Source: Cylicocyclus nassatus (taxonomy: Eukaryota > Nematoda > Chromadorea > Rhabditida > Strongylidae). Taken from it: a stretch of 64,000 nucleotides of DNA. A program made the translations under genes and the position numbers. Below the pieces are notes generated by a model. The model searched no databases. It was not told the origin of the DNA and was given only the letters and a program-made list of their open reading frames with translations. Of this stretch, positions 33,240-44,764 are shown piece by piece. The stretch covers positions 42,210,025 to 42,274,024 of the forward strand of contig CATQJL010000316.1 in NCBI GenBank assembly GCA_958299035.1. Reading direction: 5' to 3'. Each line of letters starts with the position of its first letter. The first letter of the stretch is position 1.

Positions 33240-34700
33240 TATTTGCGTTGCTAGCTAGAAACCTTCGCAGAGTGTATATGCGGGCACATGCAAGTAATGT
33301 CCGATCGCAAAGGCTATACACTCACTATCCTTAACTCCGCCCCGATGCATGCCGCATTGGGTTTTCTCAGTGGTAAGGTATCTAGCTTGCGCCAAGCTTT
33401 TACGGCCTGCCACAAGCAAACACACACAAACGAGTAGAGGCCCTATGCTACCAACCCCCTTATTCCTACGGCTTTCAGCTATCTCAAAATTACACACATT
33501 CCTGACAGTTGTGTTTTAACTGCAACTTGAGCACTAGTATGCATCGTGCCGCACCTTCCCATTGATGAATTCCTCCGAGACGTAAGTTTACAATGAACAC
33601 AAGTAGCACAAGTAGCACTTTGCAACCACTCTAGTCAAAGTATTACAATTCAAGGTGCCCACCATTTATCCCTAATTCAAATCAACACACAAAACAACTC
33701 AGTGCAATGGACGAAGTACACATCGGCCAATGATGTTACCTAGGGTTGGAGAAAAGAAAATTTCTGTAACTGCTCCACTGCCGTGTAGCAAGCGAAAGAC
33801 GCGCTACAGGTTACCTCAAAGGGGTTGGCAGTCCTCCAAGCGTAGTGGTGGTGAACATTGCGTGGAATGAAAGATGCGTTGCTTGATCTATCGATAGACA
33901 GTTGATAAAGCTGACCTCTCGCTTAGAGTGGCCAGAAAAGTACGTGGCTTATGCAAAGTAGGCGATATTATACGTGGGAACAAGAAGCGGGCTGCATGAG
34001 AACTGGCGTTTTGAGACCATTGCTAGGCGGTGGCGAACTCTCTTGAAAAGACGCGCAATCCGCTACAGTAATTTTGTCTACAGAGCAATACTCGCCAAGT
34101 TCGATGACGATTGATGCTGCACTGAAGAGCTGTAAATTTGTTTTGCAAGGAAAGGATTCTTGGTCGAAATGGCGTTTTTATGCAAAATGTATACTGTCTC
34201 ACAGAGCATGGAATGCAGATTGCAAACCTGCTTTCGTTATCTGCAAGCTCTTCTGGGAGAAAGGTTGTGGGAAGTTTTAAAACAAAAGTTTGAACGCGAA
34301 CAATGAATTTATTCAAAACTGTAGTATGTGAGCTTAAAGGGAGCTATGATTACTGCTAGGGAGCTTTACTAGTTGATACCTTTAGCTCGTAGTCAAACCC
34401 TTGAATTTTTGTCTCAAAGAGATTCCAAATTCCCCTGTGACAAGCGCTTTGCAGACATAGAAAGCAGATTGGAATCAACGTCTCATGCTCCATACGAAGT
34501 TATACAAATCATATGGAAACGCCACTTTGACCGAGCATCCTTGCCTTATTTGACCCGCCCAGCCAAGTTCTACGATGACGGAGATTACGGGTTGATGTTT
34601 CTAAACGCCGAGAGCTCAAGTTTAAAGAACCCTCGCGTCAATTTATGCTCAAAGAATAGATATGTTTGAAGGAGGACGTTTAATTACAAACGAAGTTGCA
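33240..34700. other. No supportable gene
   Basis: More GC-balanced than average. The minus frame 33255-33497 has a hydrophobic run (SIGPLLVCVCLLVAG) but no downstream continuity. The plus frame 34373-34669 overlaps phrases (GCAGATTGGAATCA) common to non-coding repeats elsewhere. Neither is called. Confidence 0.4.
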
Positions 34701-34786
34701 GATGTATACAGGGTGGCTGAAAAGTATTGGCGCGTTTTGTGCCGTTAATTTTTCGCGGTCAAATGGAGTCAATTTTGCCTGTCTTA

Positions 34787-36052
34787 GGCCCGTATGCACG
34801 TACATCCCCGCGGGGAGGGGATGTGCGTTTAATCATTGAAATGATCCTCGCTGGGGCTCCCCTCCCTTCCCCACGCGAACCCTCGTATGCAGAAAGACAA
34901 TACCGGGGAGGGGATCCCCTGGGGGTAAGGGAGGGAAGCCCCTTTATGCAGAAGGGGAGATCGAGCGGGGAATTCACTTTGCTTCCCCTTTTTTGCAGTA
35001 ATTATTCCTTTTTTTATCTTTTGATAGCTACTCGCCCTCGGCAATATTTAGTCGTTGCGGAATGCCGTCTGCCGTGATTGCGGTCGGCGCACTAAAGAAA
35101 TATTTCCCACATTTATTGTATTCTAGCTGTTTTCATAGATGCTGCTCATTCTCGCTCATGCTGCCCATTTCAGCGTAAAGGTGTTCAATAATAGAAGTCA
35201 AGGTGTATCTGCAGTGAATGGGTAGAAGACGTTATGCTGCCGAAAAAAAGGGGGGGGGGCGCTGCGAATATTCAAACCAGCATTTCTACACATGACTGAA
35301 GCTGCAAATCGTGCCCTGTAGCTATCAGCTGCATATCGTCCTTTATCCCAGGGGAACGATCCCCAGCGGCCATCCCTGCTTTGCACGAGAGGAGCGATGG
35401 GGAGGGGATCACTCCCCCAAGGATCTCTACTCAGAAACACGCGAGTCTGCTGATTTTCATTTTATTCAAAGCAGTTTTACTTTGGGATAACGAGATAAAG
35501 ACAATCTATCATATAATGTGATAGTTATAATATGTTGTACCAGCCTTAACGGATAAAACTACTATGTCAAATAAAAAGTGCACATCTCTCGTGAATGGTC
35601 ACAAACTTCTACAGATATTCGAAACTGGCAGATTTATGTCCGGATTTCTTTACAAGAAGCGAATGTGGAAGGGAGAGTTACAACTGCAAGCTAAAGGTCG
35701 CTGAGAAAGGAACCCGGCTCCCGAAAAAAATCTTTCATCAATTTGAACAAAATGCTTTGTAATAATTGATTGAAATCAGAATACTAGCTTCTCTGGCTTG
35801 ACCTGCACCATCGAATCCCTACTCCGTTGTAGGGGATATCGATCCCCTCCCCCGCGTTATTGAGTTAAATTCGCGCATACGGGGTTCCAGTGGGGGAAGG
35901 GAAGGGATCTCCTCCCCCATTCGAACCCCGTACGCACTGGGGTTCGCTCGATCAATACCTCTGAAATCATTCACACCATCCCCGCTTAGGTGCAGGGGAG
36001 GGGATCGCTCCCCTCCCCTGCACCTAAGCGGGAACGTACGTGCATACGGGCC
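34787..36052. mobile_element. PIF/Harbinger-like non-autonomous element, 1266 bp, TTA duplication
   Basis: Termini GGCCCGTATGCACGTAC at both ends in inverted orientation, flanked by TTA at 34784-34786 and 36053-36055. A 3-bp TTA/TAA duplication with a GGCC/GGGCC start fits the PIF/Harbinger group. The interior carries repeated GGGGAGGGGATC blocks and their complements (about 34800-34930, 35350-35420, 35840-35990), including a long palindrome around 35990-36030. A G10 run sits at 35248. No transposase. A fragment with CATCCCCGCCGGAGAGGGG occurs at 49490-49511. Confidence 0.8.
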
Positions 36053-36132
36053 TTAACGTGATCGAAGTGGTGGCATCTTTCAGCTCTCTTTTGATGCAAA
36101 TTCATTTGCTTTAATGTACTCATGAGGCCCTG

Positions 36133-36721
36133 CCCAGATAATCGCCGGGGACAGGCGGCCATGCGAATTTTGAGCAAGCGCGCACCGGAAAAATAGTTTG
36201 CTGATTTGATGTCGCCCGCTTGCAGAAATTTGGAATAATTTTAGCGAAATTTTAGGCGAATGCTTGGAGAACAATCGCGGTTTTTTTATAGATTAGCTGC
36301 GGCGCAGTGGCCGCATTCTCGCGGACTTTCCGCGAGAATATGCAAAACTTTCGAGGGCCGCACGGTCCTTTATGAAGGACCGCGCAGTCCCCAGGTACTT
36401 TCCGCTGAGAGAAAGTACCTCAAACTTGAGTAATTAAACCAACGGTGACACCTCTGCCACACAGAGTCTTACCTGTGCTCGACGTACGCCCGATAATGCG
36501 TAAAAAGAGTCCGAGCGCTTGCTGAAAGTTTGGCCAGCGCTGGCTGAAAGAAATTATTTGCCGAGCGCTTGCAAAAAATGCTGTATTGCTGCCCGCTGGC
36601 AGAATATGCGACTGTAAAGGAAGTGCCGCCCGCTGAAGGTTTGGCCACGCCCCAAAATTCTGCTGACCGCCTGCAGAAAAGCGCGAGTTTGCGGACCGCC
36701 TGCCCCCGGCGACTATCTGAG
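36133..36721 (-). mobile_element. Family A element, copy nested in the maT-like transposon
   Basis: 589 bp with ends CCCAGATAATCGCCGGGG and, mirrored, CTCAGATAGTCGCCGGGG, flanked by TG at 36131-36132 and 36722-36723. It is the reverse complement of the 10-586 copy, with the same hairpins (CTCGCGGACTTTCCGCGAG near 36318). The nesting proves mobility as a discrete unit. Confidence 0.85.
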
Positions 36722-36733
36722 TGTGAACACCGT

Positions 36734-37734
36734 GTATCAATCGCTCGCCTAGCAGCCGACGGACAGAAGGCCTCGGTTATCTCGGCTCGCTTGAAAGTCC
36801 GTCTCCGAACGGACTTTCAAGCGCGCAGAGGATCATCAAACAGTGGAAGTCAGTGGGACATGTCAATGTGAAGAAACCAACAGGCCGTCCCCGCTCTGTC
36901 AACACTCGTAGAATGCGAGCCATCGAAACGAATCGTCCGAAACGACCTAGTCAGTATGAATTCTATCGCAAAAAGCCTGTCTATCTCTCGTCAGACAGTT
37001 CGAAGTATAGTCAGAAACTCTTTGGGTCTTCGCAGTTATTGTCTGTTCAAAGGGCATTATTTATCAGATGACGCCAAGCTGAAGAGGCTAAGAATTTGCA
37101 AGGAAATGCTACACACTTTTGACGCGTGCCGCATAGAAGAGTGATGTTTTCGGACGAAAAAATTTTTACTATCGAAACATCCCACAACAGTCAAAATGCA
37201 CGGCAACTGCTCAGCCCAAGTCTGAAGAATACCAGAAAACGTAAAATTGTTACCCGAACGCTTTTTCCAAAGGGAGTGATGGTTTGGGCAGGGGGAAGCG
37301 CCACTTTGAAGACGCCTTTGATTTTTATCAACCAGAATGTGAAGATAAACGCAAAGACCTATCAGGAAGAAGTGCTGGCAAAAGGTGTGGTCCCATGGAG
37401 GCGAAAAAACGCAAATGGGATGTTCCAGCAGGATTGGGCACCTGCGCAAGCAGCAAAGAGCACTATTGCCTTCCTAGATGCTAATATGCCAGAATATCTG
37501 ACGAAGGATCAGTGGCCTTCCAACAGTCCCGATCTCAATCCACTTGACTTCGCTGTTTGGGGTTACTTAGAGGAGAAGTTGAGAAGCAAGAAAATCAACA
37601 CTGTGAATGGCCTTTGCAGAGAACTTACAAAAGCATGGAACGATCTAGACCAAGAGTACCTGCGGCGCGCCTTCGCTTCAGTGATACCCCGAATGAAGAC
37701 ACGCGTAAGAGCCAAGGGTGGACATTTCGAGTAG
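36734..37734 (+). pseudogene. maT-like DD37D transposase, frameshifted
   Basis: The product would bind the TIRs and cut and paste the element. Readable pieces in order: an N-terminal helix-turn-helix (IARLAADGQKASVISARL, about 36740-36790); in another frame RIIKQWKSVGHVNVKKPTGR, including GRPRS at 36883-36897; a second helix-turn-helix (SIAKSLSISRQTVRSIVRNS, 36959-37018) in a third frame; then the catalytic core at 37126-37734. The core holds FSDEK (first Asp, codon 37153), FQQDWAP (second Asp) and NPLDFAVW (third Asp), with 37 residues between the last two. That is the DD37D signature of the maT clade, and all three Asp remain. At least three frameshifts (near 36790, 36930-36955 and 37140) make it inactive. 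The catalytic frame has no in-frame ATG at its start; it is a continuation. Confidence 0.88.
36789..36822. repeat. Perfect 14-bp hairpin in the transposase
   Basis: GCTTGAAAGTCCGT (36789-36802) and ACGGACTTTCAAGC (36809-36822) flank a 6-nt spacer, at the point where the helix-turn-helix frame breaks. It may mark the mutation that disrupted the reading frame. Confidence 0.7.
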
Positions 37735-37859
37735 TTTTTGTAAATTATGTGGGTCACTGTGTTTTCTTCGTTTATCATAAAAAATTAGTGCCAAAAAGTT
37801 TTTTTGAAAGAAAATATAAAGTTTTTGAGCGCGCCAATACTTTCCAGCCACCCTGTATA

Positions 37860-39980
37860 TCTTTCCTTATCTATCATCGAAAAACCCTTTGTATCAGCTT
37901 CAAAAGCTCAGCATGGTATAAAGTAGATGAATTTTCTATCTGATTCATATCTTTTGTCTCACAATCTCTGGATGAGAAATGTATTCTTTGCAGTATGACG
38001 CACCCGAAACACACGTGGATTTCATAGGTGGATGTTGCAATTTTCTCAATCCGTTGAGGTAAGTTGAAATAAAAAGCACTGTATAAGATATTTACGGACT
38101 AAGTAACAAACTTCAAAAAAGCTTTTGATGGGCTTTGGCGGTGGCTTTCCTGCCGGCTAAAACATCCATCTGAATAACGACAACAGAAAAATTGAGATTG
38201 TCTATAGACACTTTCAGTTTTTTTGAGCTGCTCCAAAAAAATTTAGTGAGAAAAGAATTCAAGGCTTCAAATAAACGATATCCATATCTTAACGAATGAC
38301 TTTTTCAACAGGAAAATTTTTCTGATGAAGGTGTTCTCGAGAAACTGAGTTCAGATATTGAAAAAAAGAGAAAGTTGTGAGGATAAGACTTGCAAAAAAT
38401 TTTAATTTGTCATCGAATAGGTGAATGTATGAACGGCTTTTGATTAACGTTGAGAAATGTGGAACCCTCCAAGAAATCATGGAGAATAGCAAATTGTTAG
38501 AGAATTCACTATGATATTTTAAGATTCATATAAAAAAGTTTGCGCTTCACAACACTGGAAACACACACTAGAAAGCTGACACCCCCTTTTGTGAGATTTG
38601 ATTATAGGTTGATGCAGTGACTTATCCTGACGCTATCATTATAGAGCGAATGAAAAATTAGAAGCATTATTTGATATAGAAAAGCAAGCACTACAAGCCA
38701 TTCTTGAAAATATTCGCAAAGGCTGACTAGTGAAGTCGAACCCAAAAACCTAAATTGTAGATACAAGGGAATGATTTCTATCCAAATTTACGAACCTTAT
38801 TTTAAACATTGAAGTTTTTTGTTCTTAGCCTCGAATCACTTATTACTTCATTAATAAGTGAATACACAACTTACTAATTCATTTTGTAAGAAAGACAAAA
38901 GGCAAAAGACAAAAATAGAAGACAGGAGACGCAAATGACGAAGCAAGAGAGTTATAACAATCAAACTGTAGGGGCATTTTAGGACCCCTACCAAATAGTT
39001 GAAGGAATTTATTTGATTACAGAACTAGAAGGTTGAAGGAATTTGTTTGATTACACAAATAATTACGAAAAGATTTTATCTTCCAACAATAGGAAAATTA
39101 TTAAAGGCTTTCAACAAGGGATTGATACGTTGCACTGGCGGTCGGCAAGGATGTATCTCACCCTTCAGGACACTGACAACATACCTAATTTCCAAATTTT
39201 CCAAGATCCCTGTAATCACAGGTTTAGGTTTAGCCCTGCCCACTCAATCAAGAAGCGAAAATGCGTCATTATTAGAAACTCTGATAGTGCAGTTAAGAGA
39301 ACAGTCGGCTTTTAGTCGTTACCAGGTCCAATTTTCATGAGTATCATCGCTTTTACGTTTTTTTGGAAATTCTTGTATTTTATCCAAAAATCATCTTAAG
39401 TAGCAAATATCAGTAATTTTCTCATTGTCGTATGTCGAAGCACATTTCTGCCGCACTGATAATGCATAATCATCCGTATTCGCTTGTAGACAGTCAAAAG
39501 CTGTGGATCTTGAAACCCGTAACTTCTTTAAAGAAGCGCAGATTTGGAAAGTGGATAAGTTATCATTGCCCCGAAGAGAGCACAACGACGTAGGAATTAC
39601 ATCTCGTTGTTGAACTCGGGTGTGACTCTTATGCTTTACTCGTAAGATGACAGAACCTCTATAGCTAGCGATCAAGAGCCATGCAGTTTTTGCCGCAGTC
39701 AATTCGCTTCTCAAAGAAATCGGGTGATTGATTTGCTTTTTCAACTGCAAATTGTGTTATTCAACCAAAAATAACCCGGCATCTTCTTCTTACTGAAATG
39801 TGTAAGCATGAAAAGTCAGGTTGAGAAAACCCTGGCTCATTGAAGATAACTCCGAATTTTTTGGAGGCGTGGTTCGGGCAAAGGATGAGCGATGAGGCAC
39901 ATATTAAGAAAAGTCTGCGCAAATAAAATTCTCAGGAACAATGTTACGCTATCGCAGCAACCCCTTGCAAATCCAGATTG
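37860..39980. other. No recognisable gene
   Basis: AT-rich, no TIRs or repeat-family phrases recognised. Short frames (for example 39043-39340 plus in two frames, 39391-39750 minus) show no domain. Direct phrase GAAGGAATTTATTTGATTAC at about 39000 recurs as GAAGGAATTTGTTTGATTAC at about 39035. Confidence 0.5.
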
Positions 39981-39981
39981 A

Positions 39982-40334
39982 AATAAATAGGGTGAAAGTT
40001 GGCCTGAAGCAAACTTCGGCTCTATTAAAGATAATTTTGTAATGCGCGCGCATTGCAAAAATCAAATGTAGTTAATAAATTACGTTGTTGTGATAGCAAG
40101 AAAATCACGCACCAACTTTGTTATGATTTAATAGAAATCCCAAGGAGCTGCTGCGATATTGTAACATTATTTTATGAACAGTGGATACACTGACTTATCA
40201 ATTGCATTTGATTTTTGCAATGTGCGCGCATTACAAAATTATCTTCGATAGTCTGCTTCGAAGTTATAGATAGTTATAGATATAGAGATATCTTCGAAGT
40301 TTGCTTTAGGCCAACTTTCACTCTGTTTACTTAA
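39982..40334. mobile_element. Small inverted-repeat MITE
   Basis: AGGGTGAAAGTTGGCCTGAA at about 39990 is mirrored at about 40300-40325. Inner parts GATAATTTTGTAATGCGCGC and TGCAAAAATCAAATG mirror at 40200-40250. About 100-bp arms, loop about 120 bp. The right arm has an extra TAGTTATAGATATAGAGATA insertion near 40270. No target duplication resolved. Confidence 0.7.
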
Positions 40335-40392
40335 TTTGGTAGGGTGGAGGCGCCATCAATTTTGGTCGAATCACGAGCTGCAAGTAAGAATG

Positions 40393-40609
40393 TACCCTAG
40401 TTTTACGCGTGTAAGACGCACCTTTTTCGGTTTTCATGCGCATCGCTCAGCCGACTCGTTATGTTTCGGAAAACGGCCGCAGAAACTCTCAGGCAATATG
40501 CAGCATCGTAAATATAATAGTTTTCTAGTCGCGAAGTCTTTCGGCGTGTCTGTGCTTTTCGAATTTAAAGAAAAAATCCCCCGCGTCCTCCACGCGTGAA
40601 TTTAGGGTA
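40393..40609 (+). mobile_element. 217-bp MITE with TACCCTA..ACGCG ends, copy 2
   Basis: Starts TACCCTAGTTTTACGCG and ends CGCGTGAATTTAGGGTA. Almost the same length as, and reverse complement to, 33018-33233. The frame through it at 40336-40599 is fortuitous since it is not kept in the other copy. Confidence 0.75.
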
Positions 40610-40611
40610 AT

Positions 40612-41405
40612 CAATTACCGGATGCCTTTTGAGAGGAATTAGCTGCTCAAAAACTTTAGACTTTCGTAAAATCGTCCAGTCATAGAGATCCAGTCATCTC
40701 AAAGGCCTCTGAAAATTTTACCATTGAGAGGAAAAAACCCAATTTTCTTTGAAATCATTCATGTAATCAAATATTTTCCTGCAGCCATAAGTTGTCCTAC
40801 AAGTTCCTTCCGTTTTCACTTCATCACTACAATTTTCACTTTTCTTAACTTCTAAAGAAGCTGTAGGACATTTTTTTGACAGAGCAAAGCAAAGTCTACA
40901 GAATGGCATTCGAACTTTTGCATAGAAATAACTTCCACTTTAAATCAAAAATCAGCATCTGAAAACTTTCAGAGACCTGAAACTCGAAAAATTCAGACTT
41001 TGATTTGGAAATCTCAGAAAGCTCTAACTTGTTATCACATATACTCTTCATCTTTATTTTTATGCATATTTGCTGTACTTTTTTTAGTGCTAACGCTAGA
41101 TCTAAACTTTCTCGAAAACTATGGTTATAGATACTTCTTAAGGCTCATGCTGTAGAACTGCTTATATGGGAGCAGCTCAGCATCGCTTTGAAGAAACATG
41201 CCAAATTTCGTTTCCTGGATTTCTAGCAGCGACAAAAATACGGCAGTTGCGCAAATAGTTAGAGCTTCCCAGAAATTTTTTGAGCAGGTTCTGGACTTTT
41301 TTCGAGATTTTGTGGTTTTGAAAGTTTTAAAATTTTGATTTTTTACTCAATGTGGAATGAACATTTGCACTTGTTTGAGAGCGATTTTGTAGAGACCTCT
41401 TCGCT
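40612..41405. other. No recognisable feature
   Basis: AT-rich with GAAAATTTT-type low complexity. Nothing supportable on either strand. Confidence 0.5.
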
Positions 41406-41409
41406 CTCA

Positions 41410-42000
41410 AAAGGTATCCCAAACATGACCAAATGTGTGGTGTAACACGCCACATCTGGGGAGCCGTATTGAGGGGTCGGGGAAAGGGGGAGGGGGGCGT
41501 TACCAAGGTGACGCTATTCGCGGTATCTTTGTTAACAATGTCACACAGGTCCATATTAGTATTCTTTGTCCATACACAGATGTTATAGCCTACCATCTTA
41601 TACATAGTGTAAGCATAATAAAAGAGCTATCATATCGAGAAATCTCTGGGGCTGTGTTTTAACGATTTCTGTGGTTTACAAATATTGGGCCTCCCAAGTG
41701 AGATAGTCATTTTCAAGCATGCTAACTATTTATGGAAAGTGCGTTGACTACTTCTGTTTGCACTTATTACAAAGCACTACTACGTCTTTGTTCACACTGG
41801 AAATCCTACTTCTGATAATCTTCAACTATGAATTTGCGAGCAAGTCAAAGCTCGTCTGTCCCATTTTTGCTTTCAATATCTCAGACCAGAAAATACTAGT
41901 CAAGCTAAATTTACTTTTGTAAAATTTACAAGGTTCACTTTTTCTAATATATATCCATTCTTGCCGCCTTCCCTCCCAATTTAACACGTTTCGGACAGCG
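41410..42000 (-). repeat. Family D copy, reverse orientation
   Basis: Phrases such as AAGCATGCTAACTATTTATGG, TCTGTCCCATTTTTGC and CCAGAAAATACTAGTCAAGC correspond to reverse-complemented family D. A G-rich tract lies near 41476-41500. Non-coding. Confidence 0.45.
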
Positions 42001-42711
42001 AAATCGCGAGCGGCGAAAAAGAGTGCACTTTTAGCTATTAGCCAACAAAGGGACCTTATTTCGTAGACTGTGTGCTACATCTATAATCAGCTTGTCAGAT
42101 GATTTTTACACCCAAAGTTTTGAATGGATTTGAAGTGTTTGAATTTTGTCGCTTGTAAAAGGCTTTTGTGCTTTTCTGAAAGATAGAAACAAGAAATCAG
42201 TTTCTAATGGTATCTAAAAGTACCTATGTTGTAAACGATACACACCAGTATTGAAACTACGGAAAATCTCTTTGATATCGAAGCAAAGGAAAGTTGCGAC
42301 GTGCTCGTCGTTCGCGTTGCCGCACTTCGTTGCAACGTTGTTCGATTTGTGCTCAGAACTCCTAAACAAATATTGGCGGCATAATTCTACAGAGTCACTT
42401 GAAAAGTAAAAGCTTAGGTCTTTGACTTGATAGTCTTGGACTCAAAGAAAACCTCCTGCAAATGTCAAAAAGACCCTTCAAATTATGGTTGCTGCACCAT
42501 GTGCGGCACGGTCCGAAACGTGTTAAGTAGTAGCGCAGACTTAGGGTGTTACCTTAATCCAATATTTGCAAAATTTTCCATTTGCGTAGGTAAAGAAAAG
42601 ACTATATCGCTTAGGAGAAGGCAACTGAATGAAATTCCTACCGTGTAGAGAAGAAGGAAGCATCAGCAACGATATGAAAACACACTTACTCGAATTCTCT
42701 GAAAGTGAGAA

Positions 42712-42772
42712 GTGGGGTATGGCACAACCCTAAAAAGGTGTGGCAGCCACAGCTTTTTGGAATGTGCCACAT
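42712..42772. repeat. 61-bp near-palindrome, second copy
   Basis: GTATGGCACAACCCTAAAAAG at left and TTGGAATGTGCCACATGC at right mirror each other around GTGGCAGCCACAG. Sibling of 30942-31005. Confidence 0.65.
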
Positions 42773-42779
42773 GCGCCGC

Positions 42780-43080
42780 CGATTAATTCACCTTCAAAAA
42801 GAATTGCAGCGAACAAAATATTTACATGTCAAAAGCCAAAATCTCGTAGTCTCCATAGAAATGATCAAGGCTTAATTCGGCTTTATTTACTTAAGCAATA
42901 GTTGCCGGAAGCAAAACCACTGTTAGCGGAAAATGGGACAGATGAGGTTATGACTGGCTCCTCATTCCATCGTTTAATCTTTGCTTGAAGCAAGATCCAT
43001 AGTATGGACAAAAATATTGAGTAATGCTGTGTATGAAGAATAAAAACAGGTAGCTAATTCACTATTGAAATATAGAATTA
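42780..43080 (+). repeat. Family D fragment
   Basis: GAAAATGGGACAGATGAGG and related phrases align with 31130-31290. The mariner-type MITE at 43081 truncates it. Confidence 0.4.
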
Positions 43081-43792
43081 TTAGGTTGGCTAAAAAATAA
43101 GTTCGGTCGTTTTTAGCGGTCTATAGAATTGTCACAAATTAGTTTTTGTGCATGTATATGGTACCGTTAGAAAGGGCAACTCAAGAAGATGGTTGGCTCT
43201 GTTTTTTCAAAAATAATTTCTCTGATAATGAAATGGTAAAGGGAAGAGAATTGGTCAAGTTTTTTCCGCAAAATTTCGAAAAATCACGTTTCAAAAAACG
43301 AACTGAAGTCAGGTCTAAAGTGTAGAGTCGCTACCCACACAACAAATTTTTGAATTTCCAATCATTTGCATGGCCATAGATGGCCAAATTCAAATTATCT
43401 GGGATGCCCAAAATTTGACCTTCACGCGCAAATGCCTGGAAATTTTCTCAATTTTGACTGCAGAAATTCGGAAACAGCAAATCACAATCTCTATTGTGGT
43501 TCGCCACCTAGCCAAAGGCTGTATGTATCCAGCCACCAAATTATTCGCCTGTGTACTCACTGTAGGCTGAGAACGAAAACTAGAAATTCAAAAAAGCGAT
43601 TTTCTAGAAGTCTGACCATATAAGGTTATGACTGTCATTTTTGATAACAGAAAATCTCAACTATCTAATATTTGAGAGTAGAGGCTTGAGGCTACCTTCT
43701 CACGAAAAATCTTAGCTCAATAGTGGTCACGTAAATTGCTAAGAAGCTTTGAATTTGCATGTCAAAACAAATTTATTTATTAGCCAACCTAA
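43081..43792. mobile_element. Mariner-type MITE, 712 bp
   Basis: Ends TTAGGTTGGCTAAAAAATAA and, mirrored, TTAGGTTGGCTAATAAATAA, flanked by TA at 43079-43080 and 43793-43794. No transposase. The right 270 bp recur as a truncated copy at 51948-52251. Confidence 0.85.
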
Positions 43793-43824
43793 TATTTGGC
43801 ATGATACCCACAAATATATTACTA

Positions 43825-44760
43825 TTAGGTTGGCTCGAAAGTTCTGGGACATTTTCGAACTAGATCTGCTATTTCTCGAAACCTAACGCATATACATTAG
43901 ATATAGATGCCATTCGATAGAGCAATCAAGCTCTACAAGTAGTATGCAAAAGTTCGCACCAGCTTCAACCCACCGTAAGCTTGCACCCGAAATCTGAGTC
44001 GTACTGAAATTCAAAAATCGCGAAAAATTCTTATCTTTGTTTAAACAAATCCTACGGATCTCCAACTTGCTCACAAAAATTGCACACCACGTCAGACACT
44101 CATATGCACCGTTCCTGTATTTTTTCCTCATCTGAAAATCGAGAAAACGAAAATTTTCATGCTCATATAAAAACGAAGCTGTGCTGTTTCCACCCACGTA
44201 ATTGAAAAGTACAAGCCCTTAGAAGTATAACCGTAAATTTTCAGCTTTCTACAGGCCTTAGTTCCTGAAAATTACCGAAATGAGGTTTCCTTACTCGGGC
44301 GTTCCATACTAAAATCAATATTTTTCGACCACTAGCTTACGGAAAGCTGAAAATTTACGGTTATACTTCTTAGGGCTTGTATTATTGAATTGCGTGGGTG
44401 AAAACAGCACAGCTTCGTTTTTTACACAAGCATGAAAATTTATGTTTTCTCGATTTCCAGATGAGGAAAAACACATGAACATGAGTGTCTGACGTGGTGT
44501 GCAATTTTTGTGAGCAAGTTGGAGATCCGTAGGATTTGTTTGAACAAAGATAAGAATTTTTCGCGATTTTTTGAATTTCAGTATGGCCCAGATTTCGGGT
44601 GCAAACTTAAAGTGGGTTGCAGCTGGTACGCTTTTGCATAATATCTTGTAGAGCTTGCTTTGCTTCATCGACTGGTACGTATATCTAATGTATATGCGTT
44701 AGGTTTCGAGAAATAGCAGATTTAGTTCGAGAATGTCCCAGAACTTTCGAGCCAACCTAA
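43825..44760. mobile_element. Mariner-type MITE with about 430-bp near-identical arms
   Basis: Ends TTAGGTTGGCTCGAAAGTTC at both sides in inverted orientation; TA at 43823-43824 and CA (likely mutated TA) at 44761-44762. The arms match almost to the centre near 44290, through CTCGAAACCTAACGCATATA, GATCTCCAACTTGCTCACAA and CCGTAAATTTTCAGCTTTC. No coding role. The open frames at 43883-44197 and 44315-44668 both derive from the arms. Confidence 0.88.
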
Positions 44761-44764
44761 CAGT

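Larger units (their letters stand above)
34709..37855 (+). mobile_element. maT-like (DD37D) Tc1/mariner transposon, interrupted twice
   Basis: Ends CAGGGTGGCTGAAAAGTATT and the mirrored CAGGGTGGCTGGAAAGTATT (TIR about 26 bp, continuing GGCGCG), with TA outside at 34707-34708 and 37856-37857. It encodes the transposase relic at about 36734-37734. Removing the nested elements 34787-36052 and 36133-36721 and one copy of each target duplication leaves roughly 1.3 kb, the usual size for the family. The element therefore inserted whole, then received two later insertions in its 5' non-coding part. Confidence 0.9.

Noticed and set aside
42427..42648. 73-residue Cys-rich ORF (CKCQKDPSNYGCCTMC)
   Set aside because: No signal peptide, no paralogue or repeat of the Cys pattern nearby, and it lies between repeat fragments; judged chance.
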